This document shows positions 52,222-62,784 of a stretch of DNA of 64,000 bases, piece by piece (position 1 is the stretch's first letter; each line of letters opens with the position of its first letter). The notes under the pieces were generated by a model that saw only the letters and a list, made by a program, of their open reading frames with translations, was not told where the DNA came from and did no database searches. This stretch comes from Euleptes europaea. Lineage: Eukaryota; Chordata; Lepidosauria; Squamata; Sphaerodactylidae. The translations under genes and the position numbers were made by a program. The stretch is taken from positions 13,895,821-13,959,820 of the forward strand of contig NC_079312.1 of assembly GCF_029931775.1 (NCBI RefSeq), read 5' to 3'.

Positions 52222-52286
52222 GTCCTAGAGCAATTGATACTGCATCAGTCTTGTAACCTAACGGTCCTGAGTTCTAGCCTCAGGGA
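52222..52286 (+). pseudogene. elongator tRNA-Met-like relic
   Basis: GCATCAGTCTTGTAACCT then GGTCCTGAGTTCTAGCC resembles the anticodon and T arms of elongator tRNA-Met, but the anticodon now reads TGT and the acceptor stem is lost. Confidence 0.35.
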
Positions 52287-52324
52287 ACAGACAGCCTAGC
52301 GTGCTTTTCTTGTCTGATTATTGA

Positions 52325-52431
52325 ATTCCTGCGGTGTGGGAGTGGTAGAAAGGGTGTGAGCGGCTTGCCAATTGAGGGGTACGATCCTTGTTTCAAAGCA
52401 AGCAGCCTGTGTTCGAATCCCAGACAGGAAT
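52325..52431 (+). pseudogene. tRNA-like relic of unknown type
   Basis: A B-box-like TGTTCGAATCCC is followed by ACAGGAA, which can pair with TTCCTGC about 100 nt upstream. CTTG/CAAG can form a short stem around TTTCAAAG. Longer than a normal tRNA; amino acid not assigned. Confidence 0.25.
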
Positions 52432-52904
52432 ATGTTCATGATGTGTAGTGAATGTGGGTTGTCCCTTCTGAAAAAACCTCTGCCACAGTTTTTGCAAACC
52501 CTTCTCATGGTCAGCCTGGCCACTGGGGCTGGGAAGGACTGTTGGAAAATCTCCCTTCTGTTGACAGTTGTAGCTAACTGACACTGCCTCTCTCTAGCTC
52601 ACTTTCTCAAGCCCGTTACACAGTTTTTATTAAAATGAGATAAAAGTTACAGAAGCCTCTTTAAGAAAAAATGATGTTTGTTTTGAATGATTTTATAAAT
52701 ATTTATTAAAACATTTTTTTCTTGAACACTTGATACGGGTGCTATTCAAAATTCCTCCACATTCATAGAATTGGCTGTTAAAGAGGTAGAATATTCTGCA
52801 CCTGGGATATCAGTGCTGGGATATTACCCCTAAAGAAGCAAGTGGGTTATTTTCCTTTCCCCCCTCCCCAACAAGGACTAACCAGGATAGGGGGCTTCTG
52901 GCCA

Positions 52905-53634
52905 GAATCACTGGGAAGAAGTGTGATGCAGAAGCTAAAAAGGCAAATGAGATCTTGGGCTGCATCAACAGACGTATAGTGTCCAGATCACGCCAAGTGA
53001 TGGTATCGCTTTACTCTGCTCTGGTTAGACCTCACCTGGAGTATTGTGTTCAGTTTTGGGCACCACAATTTAAGAAGGATGTAGACAAGTTGGAACGTGT
53101 CCAGAGGAGGGCAACGAGGATGGTGAGAGGTCTGAAGACCAAGTCCTATGAGGAAAGGTTGAAGGAGCTGGGTGTGTTTAGCCTGAAGAGGAGAAGACTG
53201 AGAGGGGATATGATAACCATCTTCAAGTACTTGAAGGGCTGTGATATAGAGGATGCTGCCGAATTTTTTTCTGTTGCCCCAGAAGGTCGGACCAGAACCA
53301 ACGGGTTGAAATTAAATCAAAAGAGTTTCCGTCTAGACATAAGGAAGAGTTATCTAACAGAGCGTTCCTCAGTGGAACAGGCTTACTCAGGAAGTGGTAA
53401 GCTCTCCTTCCCTGGAGGTTTTTAAGAAGAGGCTAGATGGCCATCTGTCAGCAATGCTGATTCTATGACCTTAAGCAGATGAGAAGGAGGGCATCTTGGC
53501 CACCTTCTGGGCATGGAGTAGGGGTCACTGGGGGTGTGGGGGGGAAGGTAGTTGTGAATTTCCTGCATTGTGCAGAGGGTTGGACTTGATGACCTTGGTG
53601 GTCCCTTCCAACTCTATGATTCTATGATTCTAAG
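52905..53634 (+). mobile_element. CR1 LINE 3' end with ORF2 C terminus
   Basis: Open reading over 150 residues with SRSRQVMVSLYSALVRPHLE, KDVDKLERVQRRATRMVRG and LKELGVFSLKRRRLRGDM, the C terminus of CR1 ORF2, followed by a 3' UTR ending CTCTATGATTCTATGATTCT. A frame shift near 53.4 kb breaks the last part of the reading frame. A young-looking 5'-truncated copy. Confidence 0.82.
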
Positions 53635-53929
53635 TGGACTCCGAAGACTGGCTTAGCTCTACCTACCAAGAGGCGTTCTGGTCCAACTTGCTAACTGCTG
53701 CACCACAGCGTGATTTTCTCAGGACGGGGAAGGTCAAAGGGCAGCAATTGTCACCTCATTCTCTTCACAGAATCTCTTTTCAGCACCTGAGGCAAGCGCC
53801 AGACCTCAGTATTCTGTTTTGTCGCAATGCACCTGTGATTTCTCTGTAGCCTGAGCACATTAACCAAAAAAAGGCAAGATATGAACTTAATAAATAATCA
53901 TCAATAACCAATAACTCACTTTAGGCTAG

Positions 53930-54172
53930 AAAAGAGCAAGAGTCCAGTAGCACCTTAAAGACTAACAAAAATATTTTCTGGCAGGGTATGAGCTTTCGTG
54001 AGCCACAGCTCACTTCTTCAAATACTTCAGATGGTATCTGAAGAAGTGAGCTGTGGCTCAAGAAAGCTCATACCCTGCCAGAAAATATTTTTGTTAGTCT
54101 GTAAGGTGCTACTGGACTCTTGCTCTTTTCTACTACTGCAGACAGACTTACACGGCTACCCACTGTGAATTA
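53930..54172. repeat. foldback repeat, hairpin 3
   Basis: Arms 53933-54022 and 54035-54128 are inverted copies over about 90 bp with a very short loop. Ends in ACACGGCTACCCACTGTGAA. Confidence 0.78.
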
Positions 54173-54174
54173 TC

Positions 54175-55135
54175 TTCACTTAGGCTGTAATAGAAAGGAA
54201 GGATCAGAAGGGTTTTTCATAAAAGCAATTATTTGAATAAAAATAAGCATACAGTGGGAAACCAGTGTAAAAACTCCTTCCAGCTAAATGTCCAAAAGTA
54301 TGCACTGTCAGGAAAAAGGGTCCTTTTGTGACACAGGCCAGGCAGTGATCCCTTTGCTGGTTTGCTTTCTCCTGGGGCCTCTCAAACACCCTTTTCCCAT
54401 CACCTTAGGCAGGCAGGCACCGCTGCACAATTTTGCTCTTGTGGACAGATGCATCCCCTAACTCTTGCTGACCGACGGCAAGCGGGTCTCTCTGTGTACT
54501 ATATCCGCCTGAGGCTTACCAAACATTTCTCATTTGGGAAGGAGAGAGCAGCTGTCAGCCAACTCGAAAAGGGAGACTGTTTTTCTCCTAACAGAAAGAT
54601 AAGACTGAATTCAAAATGAACGCTACATTTTTCAATGGAACGACACCCCTAAGATGCAAATATAACATCAGAACAAAGAGGCACCCTGCAGCAAACTCCT
54701 ATCCTGGAGCATCTCGTATCCTGTGATCACTTCACGGTCGAGAGGGAAGCAATTTAACTTCCATCTGGAACTGTAAGAGGGAGTTTTTAACCATCGGTTG
54801 TTCAGCTAGGGGATCTGTTGGCTTTCAGAGCTGTTTTTACTGCTGTTGGCTGGTTTCTGTCTGCCTTTTATTGCGTCCCTTTTGATGCTGCCCTTTTATT
54901 GCCGGTTGGATGGTTTACAGCCGGCATTTCATGGCTGCCCTTTTATTGTCGCTAGGAATTATAGGTCTGCGTTTTATGGCTGCTGTTTGAGGTCATTGAA
55001 AATTTATGTGGTTTTATCTGCTTTTGATGCAAACTGCCTGTGAGCTTCCTCCCCGTAAGGTGGTATATACAACAATTTAAACCCACAAATAAGACATTTC
55101 CATCTCTCTGTCTGATACCCCTTTTGTACTTGGTT
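54175..55135. other. intergenic, nothing recognised
   Basis: Short frames only. 54840-55060 shows loosely repeated CTTTTATTG phrases and ends like a LINE/SINE tail (GTAAGGTGGTATATACAACA). Confidence 0.45.
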
Positions 55136-55139
55136 TATA

Positions 55140-55340
55140 TTTGCTGCCCGTGGAGATGGGAGGAAGGAGGAATAGAAAAAGGAAGGAAGGAAAAAATGGC
55201 AGAACAGGAAAAGGGAAGGAAAAACGAGGAAACAGAAGAGGAAAAGAGAAAAAAGGAGAAACAATAGAACAAGAAAGAGGAAGCACAGAAAGAAAAAGGG
55301 AAGAACAGGAAACAGGAAAGAAGGGGAAATGACATTGAAA
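55140..55340. repeat. GA-rich low-complexity stretch
   Basis: Purine-rich plus strand (AGGAAGGAAGGAAAA, AGAAGAGGAAAAGAG). Frames through it are low complexity. Confidence 0.8.
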
Positions 55341-55689
55341 GAGAGGTTTTAAGCCTCCCCTCATAACATTTTCTTGACCTGAATTAGCCCCCATTGGTAT
55401 GTTGTCTGCGCTGCTCTGAGTGGCAGAGGGACATAAATAAAGAAAAAATTGCTGCTGGCCTCTGCACCTCTATGTCACTTCTGGGTACAACCCGGAGGTT
55501 ACAATGGGTATCTCTAGGGCCGAAAACGCGTGGCTGCTTTGTCCCGTGAATCTCCTGGGCAGATAGCGATTCTCCTCAGTCAACACACATGGCCGTCTCC
55601 GGCCTGCTTCTGATACTTCCCCGTGTTTTCCTGTTCTTGGTTTATCGCGACTTTAAACTAAAACACACTGCAAAAGTGAGAGCTTGCAG

Positions 55690-56040
55690 GAGCATTGAAG
55701 CATCCGGGTCGGCTCCCCAACCGGAAGAAGCTGCTTGGCTGGCCTGACAGCGGCAGCATCAGTGGCGGCACCTTTCAGCCCCTGGACCCCAACACCCTCA
55801 CTCTTCCCCTCTCCCACCTGCAGCCTCCACCCACCGGCGGCTTCACCTCACCTCACCAGGGCGGTGGCAGCTCCTTCTGCCAGTTGCGGCCGCCTCCACC
55901 CACCCAGCTTCCCCTCACCTCGCAGGGGCGACTGCAGAGCACCTTCTGCCAGTCACCGCTGCCTCCACCTGCCGCTGGCTTCCCTCGCCTCCACCTGGGG
56001 GATGGCGTGGTGGAGGAGCGCAAAGCGCAGGTGACTCCTT
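55690..56040 (+). other. GC-rich proline-coding-like stretch, unassigned
   Basis: CpG-bearing sequence with a 129-codon open frame full of P, Q and G and a loose internal repeat (CTTCTGCCAGT at 55874 and 55942). No family recognised and no splice context; it may be a repeat or an island without a gene. Confidence 0.3.
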
Positions 56041-56301
56041 GCCATACATTAAAAACTTTTAATTCGGGTTCATCAAACATGTGACAACACAGGAAGAAAG
56101 TAAGTAGGATCAAGCCATGTGTGAATGGCCTAGGAATCACCAAAAACTCCATGGTTTTACCATAGGGTTTCTGGTGATTCCTAGGGCTACTCATTGCCAC
56201 TTCCAGGTTGCACCTGGAAGTGACATAGTGACATCATAAGGCCCCCATGCCCCACCCCCCAATCCTCCCACTGGTTGTCAAGCTCAGCATGGCAACCTTA
56301 C

Positions 56302-56511
56302 TAGGGTTGCCAGCCTCCAAGGGACTAGCTGGAGATCTCCTGCCACTACAACTGATCTCCAGCCAACAGAGATCAGTGCACCTGGAGATAATGGCCACTT
56401 TGGCCATTGGACTCTATGGCATTGAACCCCCTCCCCTCCCCAAACCCCACCCTCCTCAGGCTCCACCCCAAAAATCTCCAGGGATTTCCCAAGCTGGAGC
56501 TGGTAGCCCTA
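56302..56511 (+). mobile_element. MITE, TAGGGTTGCCA family
   Basis: TAGGGTTGCCAGCCTCC to GCTGGTAGCCCTA; full length. Confidence 0.74.
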
Positions 56512-56569
56512 AGGAGGCGGTCAGTCATTAGCTACTGGATTATCAGCCCATAACAGACCTTCCCTCTAG

Positions 56570-56714
56570 GCATGCCTGCATCTCTTAGCTAGTGACTGCT
56601 CCCACATCTGGCAGTAGATGGCACTGAAGTCCCTCCCCTCCCCAAACCTCGCCCTCCTCTGGCTCCGCCCCAAAAATCTCCAGGTGTTACCCAACCCAGA
56701 GCTGGCAACCCTAA
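56570..56714 (+). mobile_element. MITE, TAGGGTTGCCA family, 3' part
   Basis: Only the right half (CCCTCCCCTCCCCAAACC to GCTGGCAACCCTA) is clear, 60 bp after another copy. Confidence 0.6.
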
Positions 56715-57235
56715 ACCTTACCCATTGGGGAAACTTATAGGTAGTCCATTTATAGATGTAAGCTTTTCCAACTGAATAAATAGCAGCTCCGCAGGGATAT
56801 TACAGGTTGAGAAACAGATTTGTGGGGGGAAGCTTAATGCTCCCCATGCACCAAATTGAGTCCCTATGTATCTAAGAATTATTTCAACCCAGCAGTCCCA
56901 GTGCATATCTGGTTTGACACAACCCACAAACAGCATGGAGCTAGGTCCAGGACTTGCATACTTTGCATAATTTGAAAGAAATATTATTAGCTCCAGAGGT
57001 AAACAGACATGCAAGAATACACAACACTTAAAGAATATCAGAATTCAGTTTATAGCTGTTAGTTGCTGCTAGACTTACATTCAGCAGACTTCTTTGGAAC
57101 AGTCTTCGGGGGGAAATAAATAAATAAAATGAACCAGTTATGAAATAATGATCTGAAAGATCTTCTTGCAAGCTAAAAATAGCAAATTGCACTCAATGAC
57201 TGACAATCATTGCTATTTGTGATATAAATTGCGGG
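56715..57235. other. intergenic, nothing recognised
   Basis: Possibly part of a decayed LINE (CCAGCAGTCCCAGTGCATATC); no frame. Confidence 0.4.
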
Positions 57236-57237
57236 GA

Positions 57238-57500
57238 GAAGCTGGCATGGTAAGGCCTGATCTCATCAGATCTCAGAAGCTAAGCAAGGTCGGTTTTGGA
57301 TGAGGGACCACTGAAGAGGACTTTGCAGGGAAATCATAGAATCAAAGAGTTGGAAGGGGCCATACAGGCCATCTAGTCCACCCCCTGCTTAATGCATGAT
57401 CAGCCTACTAGGCAATGGCAAACCCCCTCAGCTTCTTACTTGCCTTAAAAGCCCCTTGCTGGGGTTGCTATAAGTCAGTTGAAACTTGACGACACTTACA
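57238..57500 (+). repeat. 5S-rRNA-derived SINE split by a CR1 end
   Basis: Sense 5S core CTGATCTCATCAGATCTC and AGAAGCTAAGCAAGGTCGG, interrupted by a CR1 tail (57333-57408), then AGGCAATGGCAAACC and AAGTCAGTTGAAACTTGACG. Confidence 0.65.
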
Positions 57501-57504
57501 TATG

Positions 57505-58010
57505 TGATATAAACTGGGTGGTCAGTTAGGAAAGCAGCAAAACCAGCCCCCCTTGCAAATGAGGCAGGGGTTTCTCTTCAGACTTGGTGTCCCCCGCCCC
57601 AAATATGCAGGAAAAATAGATTTTGTACATTAACTTGACCCCCCCCCAACTGTCTGCTGAGGACTGAGCATGTTCCAGGAGGCATGGAATGGTGACATTA
57701 GTTGGGAGTCCATTGTGGGGAGGAGGGGGAGAGAAGGGAAATGGGGTAACTGGGCTGCTGATCTCTCTGAAAGCTTACAGAATCCCAAAGGAGGATAATT
57801 TTGTCACGGGTGGGTGTGAAATTTCCACTTTGTTTATTCCCCACCTCTGTGATTCCTTGTTAGGCCACAGTTAATAATAAACTTCAAGAACAAGTATATA
57901 TTGTATAAGAGTCAAAGCACAGACAAGGTCAGGGTTTCTACAGACAAGGTCAGGTTCAGGGAATCCCCTAAGTATGCAGAAAAATATTCACTTGCAAATT
58001 TCACAAGGAA
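57505..58010. other. intergenic, nothing recognised
   Basis: Contains the direct repeat ACAGACAAGGTCAGG at 57921 and 57941; no frame. Confidence 0.45.
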
Positions 58011-58014
58011 CACT

Positions 58015-58258
58015 CCTCCAGATTCATAGGGGATAGGTCCATCAATGGCTACTAGCCATGGTGACTAGAGGGAACCTCCACATTCAGACGCAGTCAACCT
58101 CTGAATCCCTATGCCAGGAGGCAACATCAGGGGAAAGCCTCAGCCTGTATGCCTTGCTGTTGGCCCTTCAGAGTAACTGGTTGGCCGGTGTGAAACAGGA
58201 TTATGGACCAGATGAACCACTGGTCGGATCCAGCAGGGCTCTTCTTATATTCTTATGA
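58015..58258 (+). mobile_element. CR1-like LINE 3' end
   Basis: CAATGGCTACTAGCCATGG to GATCCAGCAGGGCTC and a TTCTTATATTCTTATG tail. Confidence 0.6.
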
Positions 58259-58364
58259 GGTAAACCAAGTAAACGGCCTGGTGAGCATGCGCACTGCCCT
58301 CAGAATTGTTGAGAGCAAGGGAAAAGGGCTGGAAAGAAACTGGCCTTCTCATGCCTTTAAGGCA

Positions 58365-58747
58365 GGGTTCCCCAATGTGATGCCCATGGACGCCATGGCA
58401 CCCGCCAATACCTTTCCTGGTGCTCCCCAAGTATTTTTTAGAAAGTGGGTGGGGCCAGATGGGGATGCTGTCTAGTAGGGCTTTTGATTAGCCATTGGAG
58501 AACTGATTGTGCAGATTAAAATAATATTGCTTCGGTGGCAGCTGCCATACAGTGTTGGTTTTATTCTCTCCATCACTCTTTCCTAGTGCATTTTTAAAAA
58601 TTATTCCTCTTCTCCTGTACTTGGATTTCCTCTGTATATATATGTGTGTGCAGCTCCGCCTCCCATGATGGCCATTTTGTGGCTACGCCCACCACACTGT
58701 GTCTGAATTCCAAAGGTGTCCACAGGCCCAAAAGGTTGGGGACCCCT
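58365..58747 (+). mobile_element. hAT-type MITE, CAGGGGTCCCCAAC family
   Basis: GGGTTCCCCAATGTGATGCC to GGTTGGGGACCCC, with the internal GAAAGTGGGTGGGGCCAG and GAATTCCAAAGGTG shared with the copy at 5977. Confidence 0.7.
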
Positions 58748-59127
58748 TGCTTTAAGGGTTTATAATATTTTGGAAGAGGAGATCTGAGTTAGGAGGGGTC
58801 GCTTTTCCAGTCATTCCCTCCTCCCTATGATTCCTCATCTCCCCCCAAGTTTATTAATTATAAAATAACTTAATGGGACATTCCTACAATTGTGTCACTA
58901 ATACTGTTGTAAGACACTAATTGGGATAGAACAGCCTAAAAATTAAATAAATAATTATTATTTATTAATGGCATTTATGAATGTGTGGGATGATGTGTCC
59001 TGTACTGTATTTTTCTAAAATATAGTATTTTAAAATAATTAAAACTCTGCTTAAATGAAAGAAAATTCAAAAACCAGAACTGAAGCTTCCTCCCCTCCCC
59101 CTCGATCCACAGCATGTGGATAAACTG

Positions 59128-60221
59128 TTAGAGGGTCCTTTTCTCCTTAGAGTGAGTTCTCTCGTGCGATGTGAGGCTACCTTTCTGACTGAACCTCTTC
59201 CCACAGTCTGTACACTGGTACGGTTTCTCTCCTGTGTGGATTCGCACATGAATCGTGAGGTTTCCCTTCTGGCGGAAGCGTTTCCCACAGTGTGAGCATG
59301 GATACGGGTTCTCATCCGTGTGGATTCTCTCGTGTATCACAAGGTTGGACTTCTGAGAGAAGGTCTTCCCACAATGAGAACATTTATAGGGGTCTTCCTC
59401 CGTGTGGAGTCTCTTGTGCGCCATGAGGTCACATTTTCGACTGAAGCTCCTCCAGCAGTCAGAACACTTAAAGGGTTTCTCTCCTGTGTGGGTCTGTTCA
59501 TGTATACTCAGATTGCACCTCTGCGAGAAGCTTTTCCCACAGTCAGAACATTTGAAAGGTTTCTCTCCCGTGTGGATTCTTACGTGTTTCCGAAAGACAG
59601 AGCTACGAGTGAAGACTTTCTCACAGTGTGGGCACCTATACACATTCTCCCCGGTGTGGATTCTCTCGTGCGCTGTAAGGCTTGAGCTGTGGTAGAAGGT
59701 CAGCCCACAGTCTGCGCACACATAGGGTTTGTCTCCTGCGTGGATTTTCTCGTGTGCCCTGAGATTGGAGCTGTGGGTAAAGCTTCTCCCACAGTCAGAG
59801 CACTCGTATGGCTTCTCTCCTGTGTGGGTCCTTTCATGTACTAGGAGGTTTGTGCTTCGGCTGAAGCTCTTGCCACACTCTGAGCACTTATATCGTTTCA
59901 CTCCCAAGTGCGTTCTTTGGCATTTCAGAAGGCCTGATTTCTGTTTGAAGTTTCCTTCTTCATCAGCACTTGTTTCTAGTCCCTCACAATCATGGTTTCG
60001 GGGTCCATCCCTATCTAAATTACAGAGATGTGCTGGATCCACACCCTCCGTTGGAAAATGTCCCCCCTCGCTGTCTGGGGCTTGCTGACTCCTGAGCCTT
60101 GTTGCCTGCTTGCAAGACCGGGGAAGGTTGCTCCTTTCCACCGAGGCATCACTTGGTCCTGCAGGTTCAGTAACTTCCTCCTGAAGACTATTTCTCAGAT
60201 TCTGGTGCACCTGCCCAACAC
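59128..60221 (-). CDS. zinc-finger exon, nine intact fingers
   Basis: Enters in phase 1 after TTTATCTTGCAG (GVGQVHQNLRN). Fingers run from CSECGKSFSRSTNL to [14 protein letters not shown]. The last two (FRQKGNLTIHVRIH, FSQKGSLTSHERTH) match the last two of the genes at 20.2 and 29.6 kb. Finger 6 has CSDCWRSF, with W for the usual G. Confidence 0.93.
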
Positions 60222-61547
60222 CTGCAAGATAAAGGAGAGAACTATGAGAATCAAACCTCCAGCTCAAGACCAGACCTCAGATGGAGAGAGCAGTAAAATT
60301 AAGTATTAGGGAACTCATTTGGAAGGGCCATGTATAGACAGAGTTGCCATGTGCCTGCCAGCATTGCAATGGCTGACAGGAGAAGAAATTTTTTTTAAAG
60401 TAGGTGACAGCATGGCAATACTTCCAGGTAAATCCAGAAATGCCATCACATCTCTCTAGTAATTGCAGGAAACTCTATGGTAAAACCATAGAGATTTGGC
60501 TATCCCTAGAGAGGACTGGCATCACAGCCAGGTTTCCTCCACAAGGGGCATCAGAGCTCTCTAGGAATCACCAACTCTTCTATGGGTTTACCATAGTTTT
60601 CGCTAATTCCTAGAGAGGTGTGAGGTCACTTCCACATGAAAGTACATTACTGTTGTTTTCTGCAACAGCCCCCCTCCCCAAGATCTGTGTGGTGGAAGCT
60701 GACTTAGGGAACTGGCTGCTCTGAACAGTTCAGACAAAACAGATCCTTACCTGTTAAACTCGGATTGTCATCTGGATCCGACAGAACCTGTCCTGCCTTA
60801 GCGGAATTCACACCCTTCTCTAAAATCCCCCGCACCTGAAAAGGGCAGCAAGAAAACCATTCAGATATGGGTAAGCATTTTGATAAGGGTCAGGTCCTGT
60901 CCCAAACAGCCCAGGCTTTTCAACTTTGCTCTTCGATCTATTTTGATTGATTTTTTTAAACACAATATTATATAGTTTTTCTTTCCATTTTAGCATTGTT
61001 GAACTAGTATGTGGTGGTGGTAAGTGCTGTCAAGTCACAACTGGCTTCTGGCGACCCTGTGGGGCTTTCAAGACGAGAGACATTTGGACATTTGGTTTGC
61101 CATTGCCTGCTTCTGCGTAGCAACCCTGGTGGTCTTCCATCCAAGTACTAACCACAGCAAACCCTGCTTAGATTTCAAGGCCTAACAAGATTGGTCCATC
61201 ACGGTCACATTTATCCATTAATCAGAAAAAAATCATCCCACACTTCCATTAATGGAAATTTTATGTGGGATCCGACCCAATGACTAGTCCCCAGATGATG
61301 CTGTGAGTGGCCTGGCCAAGCAGGGATTTGAACCCAGGCCTTCCTGGGGGTTTCAATGTCCCTGTCTGCCCCTAATCTAGTTACTGTTGATCCTCTCAAG
61401 GAGTTTCCTGACTCCTTGGTGCAGTCGGCGTTCTGTTACCTGTAGCCTTCTTGCCATTTCTCGCCCCGTCTCCTTGCACGATTTGGCGCCTGGGAGTGCC
61501 TGTTTCTCCATGTCCAGTTGTGGGACTGCCCCCTTCTCTTCAGACAT
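59128..61547 (-). CDS. SCAN-less zinc-finger protein with eroded KRAB-like exon, 9 fingers
   Basis: Exons 61547-61440, 60835-60751 and 60221-59128 (108 + 85 + 1094 nt) join in frame to 428 residues. Exon 1 encodes 36 residues (MSEEKGAVPQ to MARRLQ) and ends CTACAG before GTAACA, the same CTACAG end as the SCAN exon at 23.2 kb, but has no SCAN domain. Exon 2 is the KRAB-A position, cut to 85 nt. Exon 3 has one ruined finger (NFKQKSGLLKCQRTH) then nine intact fingers. Looks like a paralogue of the SCAN genes that lost SCAN. The GTAACA donor is weaker than the rest. Confidence 0.8.
60335..60650. repeat. palindromic MITE, related type
   Basis: Contains AACTCTATGGTAAAACCATAGAG and CTAGGAATCACCAAC with inverse GCTAATTCCTAGAG. 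A related piece lies at 56125-56230. Confidence 0.55.
60751..60835 (-). CDS. eroded KRAB-like exon (85 nt)
   Basis: Acceptor CCCTTTTCAG, donor ACAG before GTAAGG; phase 0 in, 1 out. Reads VRGILEKGVNSAKAGQVLS, aligned to [20 protein letters not shown] of the 127-nt exon at 21.5 kb, and stops 14 codons short of it. Confidence 0.65.
61012..61195 (-). repeat. 5S-rRNA-derived SINE
   Basis: GTGCTGTCAAGTCACAACTG tail, CCATCCAAGTACTAACCACA and CCCTGCTTAGAT from antisense 5S. In intron 1 of the SCAN-less gene. Confidence 0.68.
61440..61547 (-). CDS. leader exon of the SCAN-less gene
   Basis: ATG in the context GAAAATGT; 36 codons in phase 0. The charged peptide has KETGREMARRLQ at its end. Choice of start is the first ATG in a frame that stays open to the donor. 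Confidence 0.6.
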
Positions 61548-61559
61548 TTTCTCTTCGAT

Positions 61560-62265
61560 TTATGTTCTCAAATCCACCATCTCTCGGTTTGAAGGGGAGG
61601 GAATCCCTCACCTCTGCCATCCTCAGCAATGCAATGCAAGCAGGGTTGCACTAAAGGAATGTGATGCCCCTGCTTCCCCCCACACTTCTGTGCCTCCCCC
61701 CAAGTTGTGCTCCTGCACTTCAGTGGACCCAAAGAAAGAGTGTGGGAAGAAAATTGGGAATTTGAAGCCAGAGGGAAGAATTGGCAAACATCTCCCTCCT
61801 ATCGTCCACAGACAGAAAGCCGTTCATTGGAACGGGCGCTGTTGCGCCAATGGAGTGGCACCTTCGGATCCACGCCTAAGTCAGAAGAGGCTGGCAGACG
61901 AGTCTCTCTGGTGATGGGGAAATTACAAATTTTATCTGGGTCCAAAGAAGCGGGAAAAGTTCTCTAGTCAAACAAGACAGTGTGGCGATATTCCTAGTCA
62001 GCATGACGTGCACCTCCTCCTAGTAAAGGAAAAAATGTTAGGAACACTTAACAGAGAAGTCGAATTTCTGTCTCAGGCTGCCAATCAGTAATCCCATGAG
62101 ATCATTCTGGCATATGCGTACATAAGAGGGGAACCCATCCTCCAACCTTGGCCTCACAGGCCTGACCCTTTGCTCCCTTTATTTATTCATTGTATTCACT
62201 TCCTTTATATCTGGCCTTTCTCCCCAACAGTGGCTTACATGGGTCTCCTCCAGTTTTTCCTCACA
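61560..62265 (-). other. 5' flank of the SCAN-less gene
   Basis: Mixed GC content with ATTGGAACGGGCGC and GTTGCGCCAATGGAG (CCAAT box in CpG context) near 61835-61860, a plausible promoter about 300 bp upstream of the first coding exon. Confidence 0.4.
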
Positions 62266-62269
62266 ATGC

Positions 62270-62780
62270 TACTCCAGATTCACAGACAGCGCTATCAGTG
62301 GCTACTAGCCATGGAGACTAAAGATAACCTCCATGTTCAGAGGTAGTCAACCTCTGAATCCCAGGCGATGCCTCAGCATCTGGAAGAAGAAGAAGAGTTG
62401 GTTTTTATATGCCGACTTTCTCTACCACTTAAGGAAGAATCAAACTGGCTTACAATTGCCTTCCCTTCCCCTCCCCACAACAGTAGGTGGGGCTGAGAGA
62501 GCTCTAAGAGAGCTGTGATTGGCCCAAGGTCACCCAGGTGGCTTCATGTGGAGGAGTGGGGAAACCAGCCCGGTTCGCCAGATTAGCCTGTGCCGCTCAT
62601 GTGGAGGAGTGGGGAATCAAACCCGGTTCTCCGGATCAGAGTCCAACACTCCAAACCACTGCTCTTAGCCACTACACCACACTGGCTCTATGCCCAGTAC
62701 CAGGAGACAATGTCCTGTTGGTGGCCCTTCAGAGGAAGTGATTGGGCCACTGTGTGAGACAGGATGCTGGACTAGAGCTA
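62270..62780 (+). mobile_element. CR1-like LINE 3' end split by a SINE
   Basis: Pieces 62270-62384 (GTGGCTACTAGCCATGG) and 62691-62780 (GGTGGCCCTTCAGAGG, GGATGCTGGACTAG). Confidence 0.55.
62385..62690 (-). repeat. tRNA-derived SINE, family A, inside a CR1 end
   Basis: Minus-strand copy splitting a CR1-type 3' end (62270-62384 and 62691-62780). Confidence 0.68.
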
Positions 62781-62784
62781 CAGC

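Noticed and set aside
56605-56630. CTCF-like motif GGCAGTAGATGGCACT
   Set aside because: Weaker match than the three reported and inside a MITE-rich stretch.
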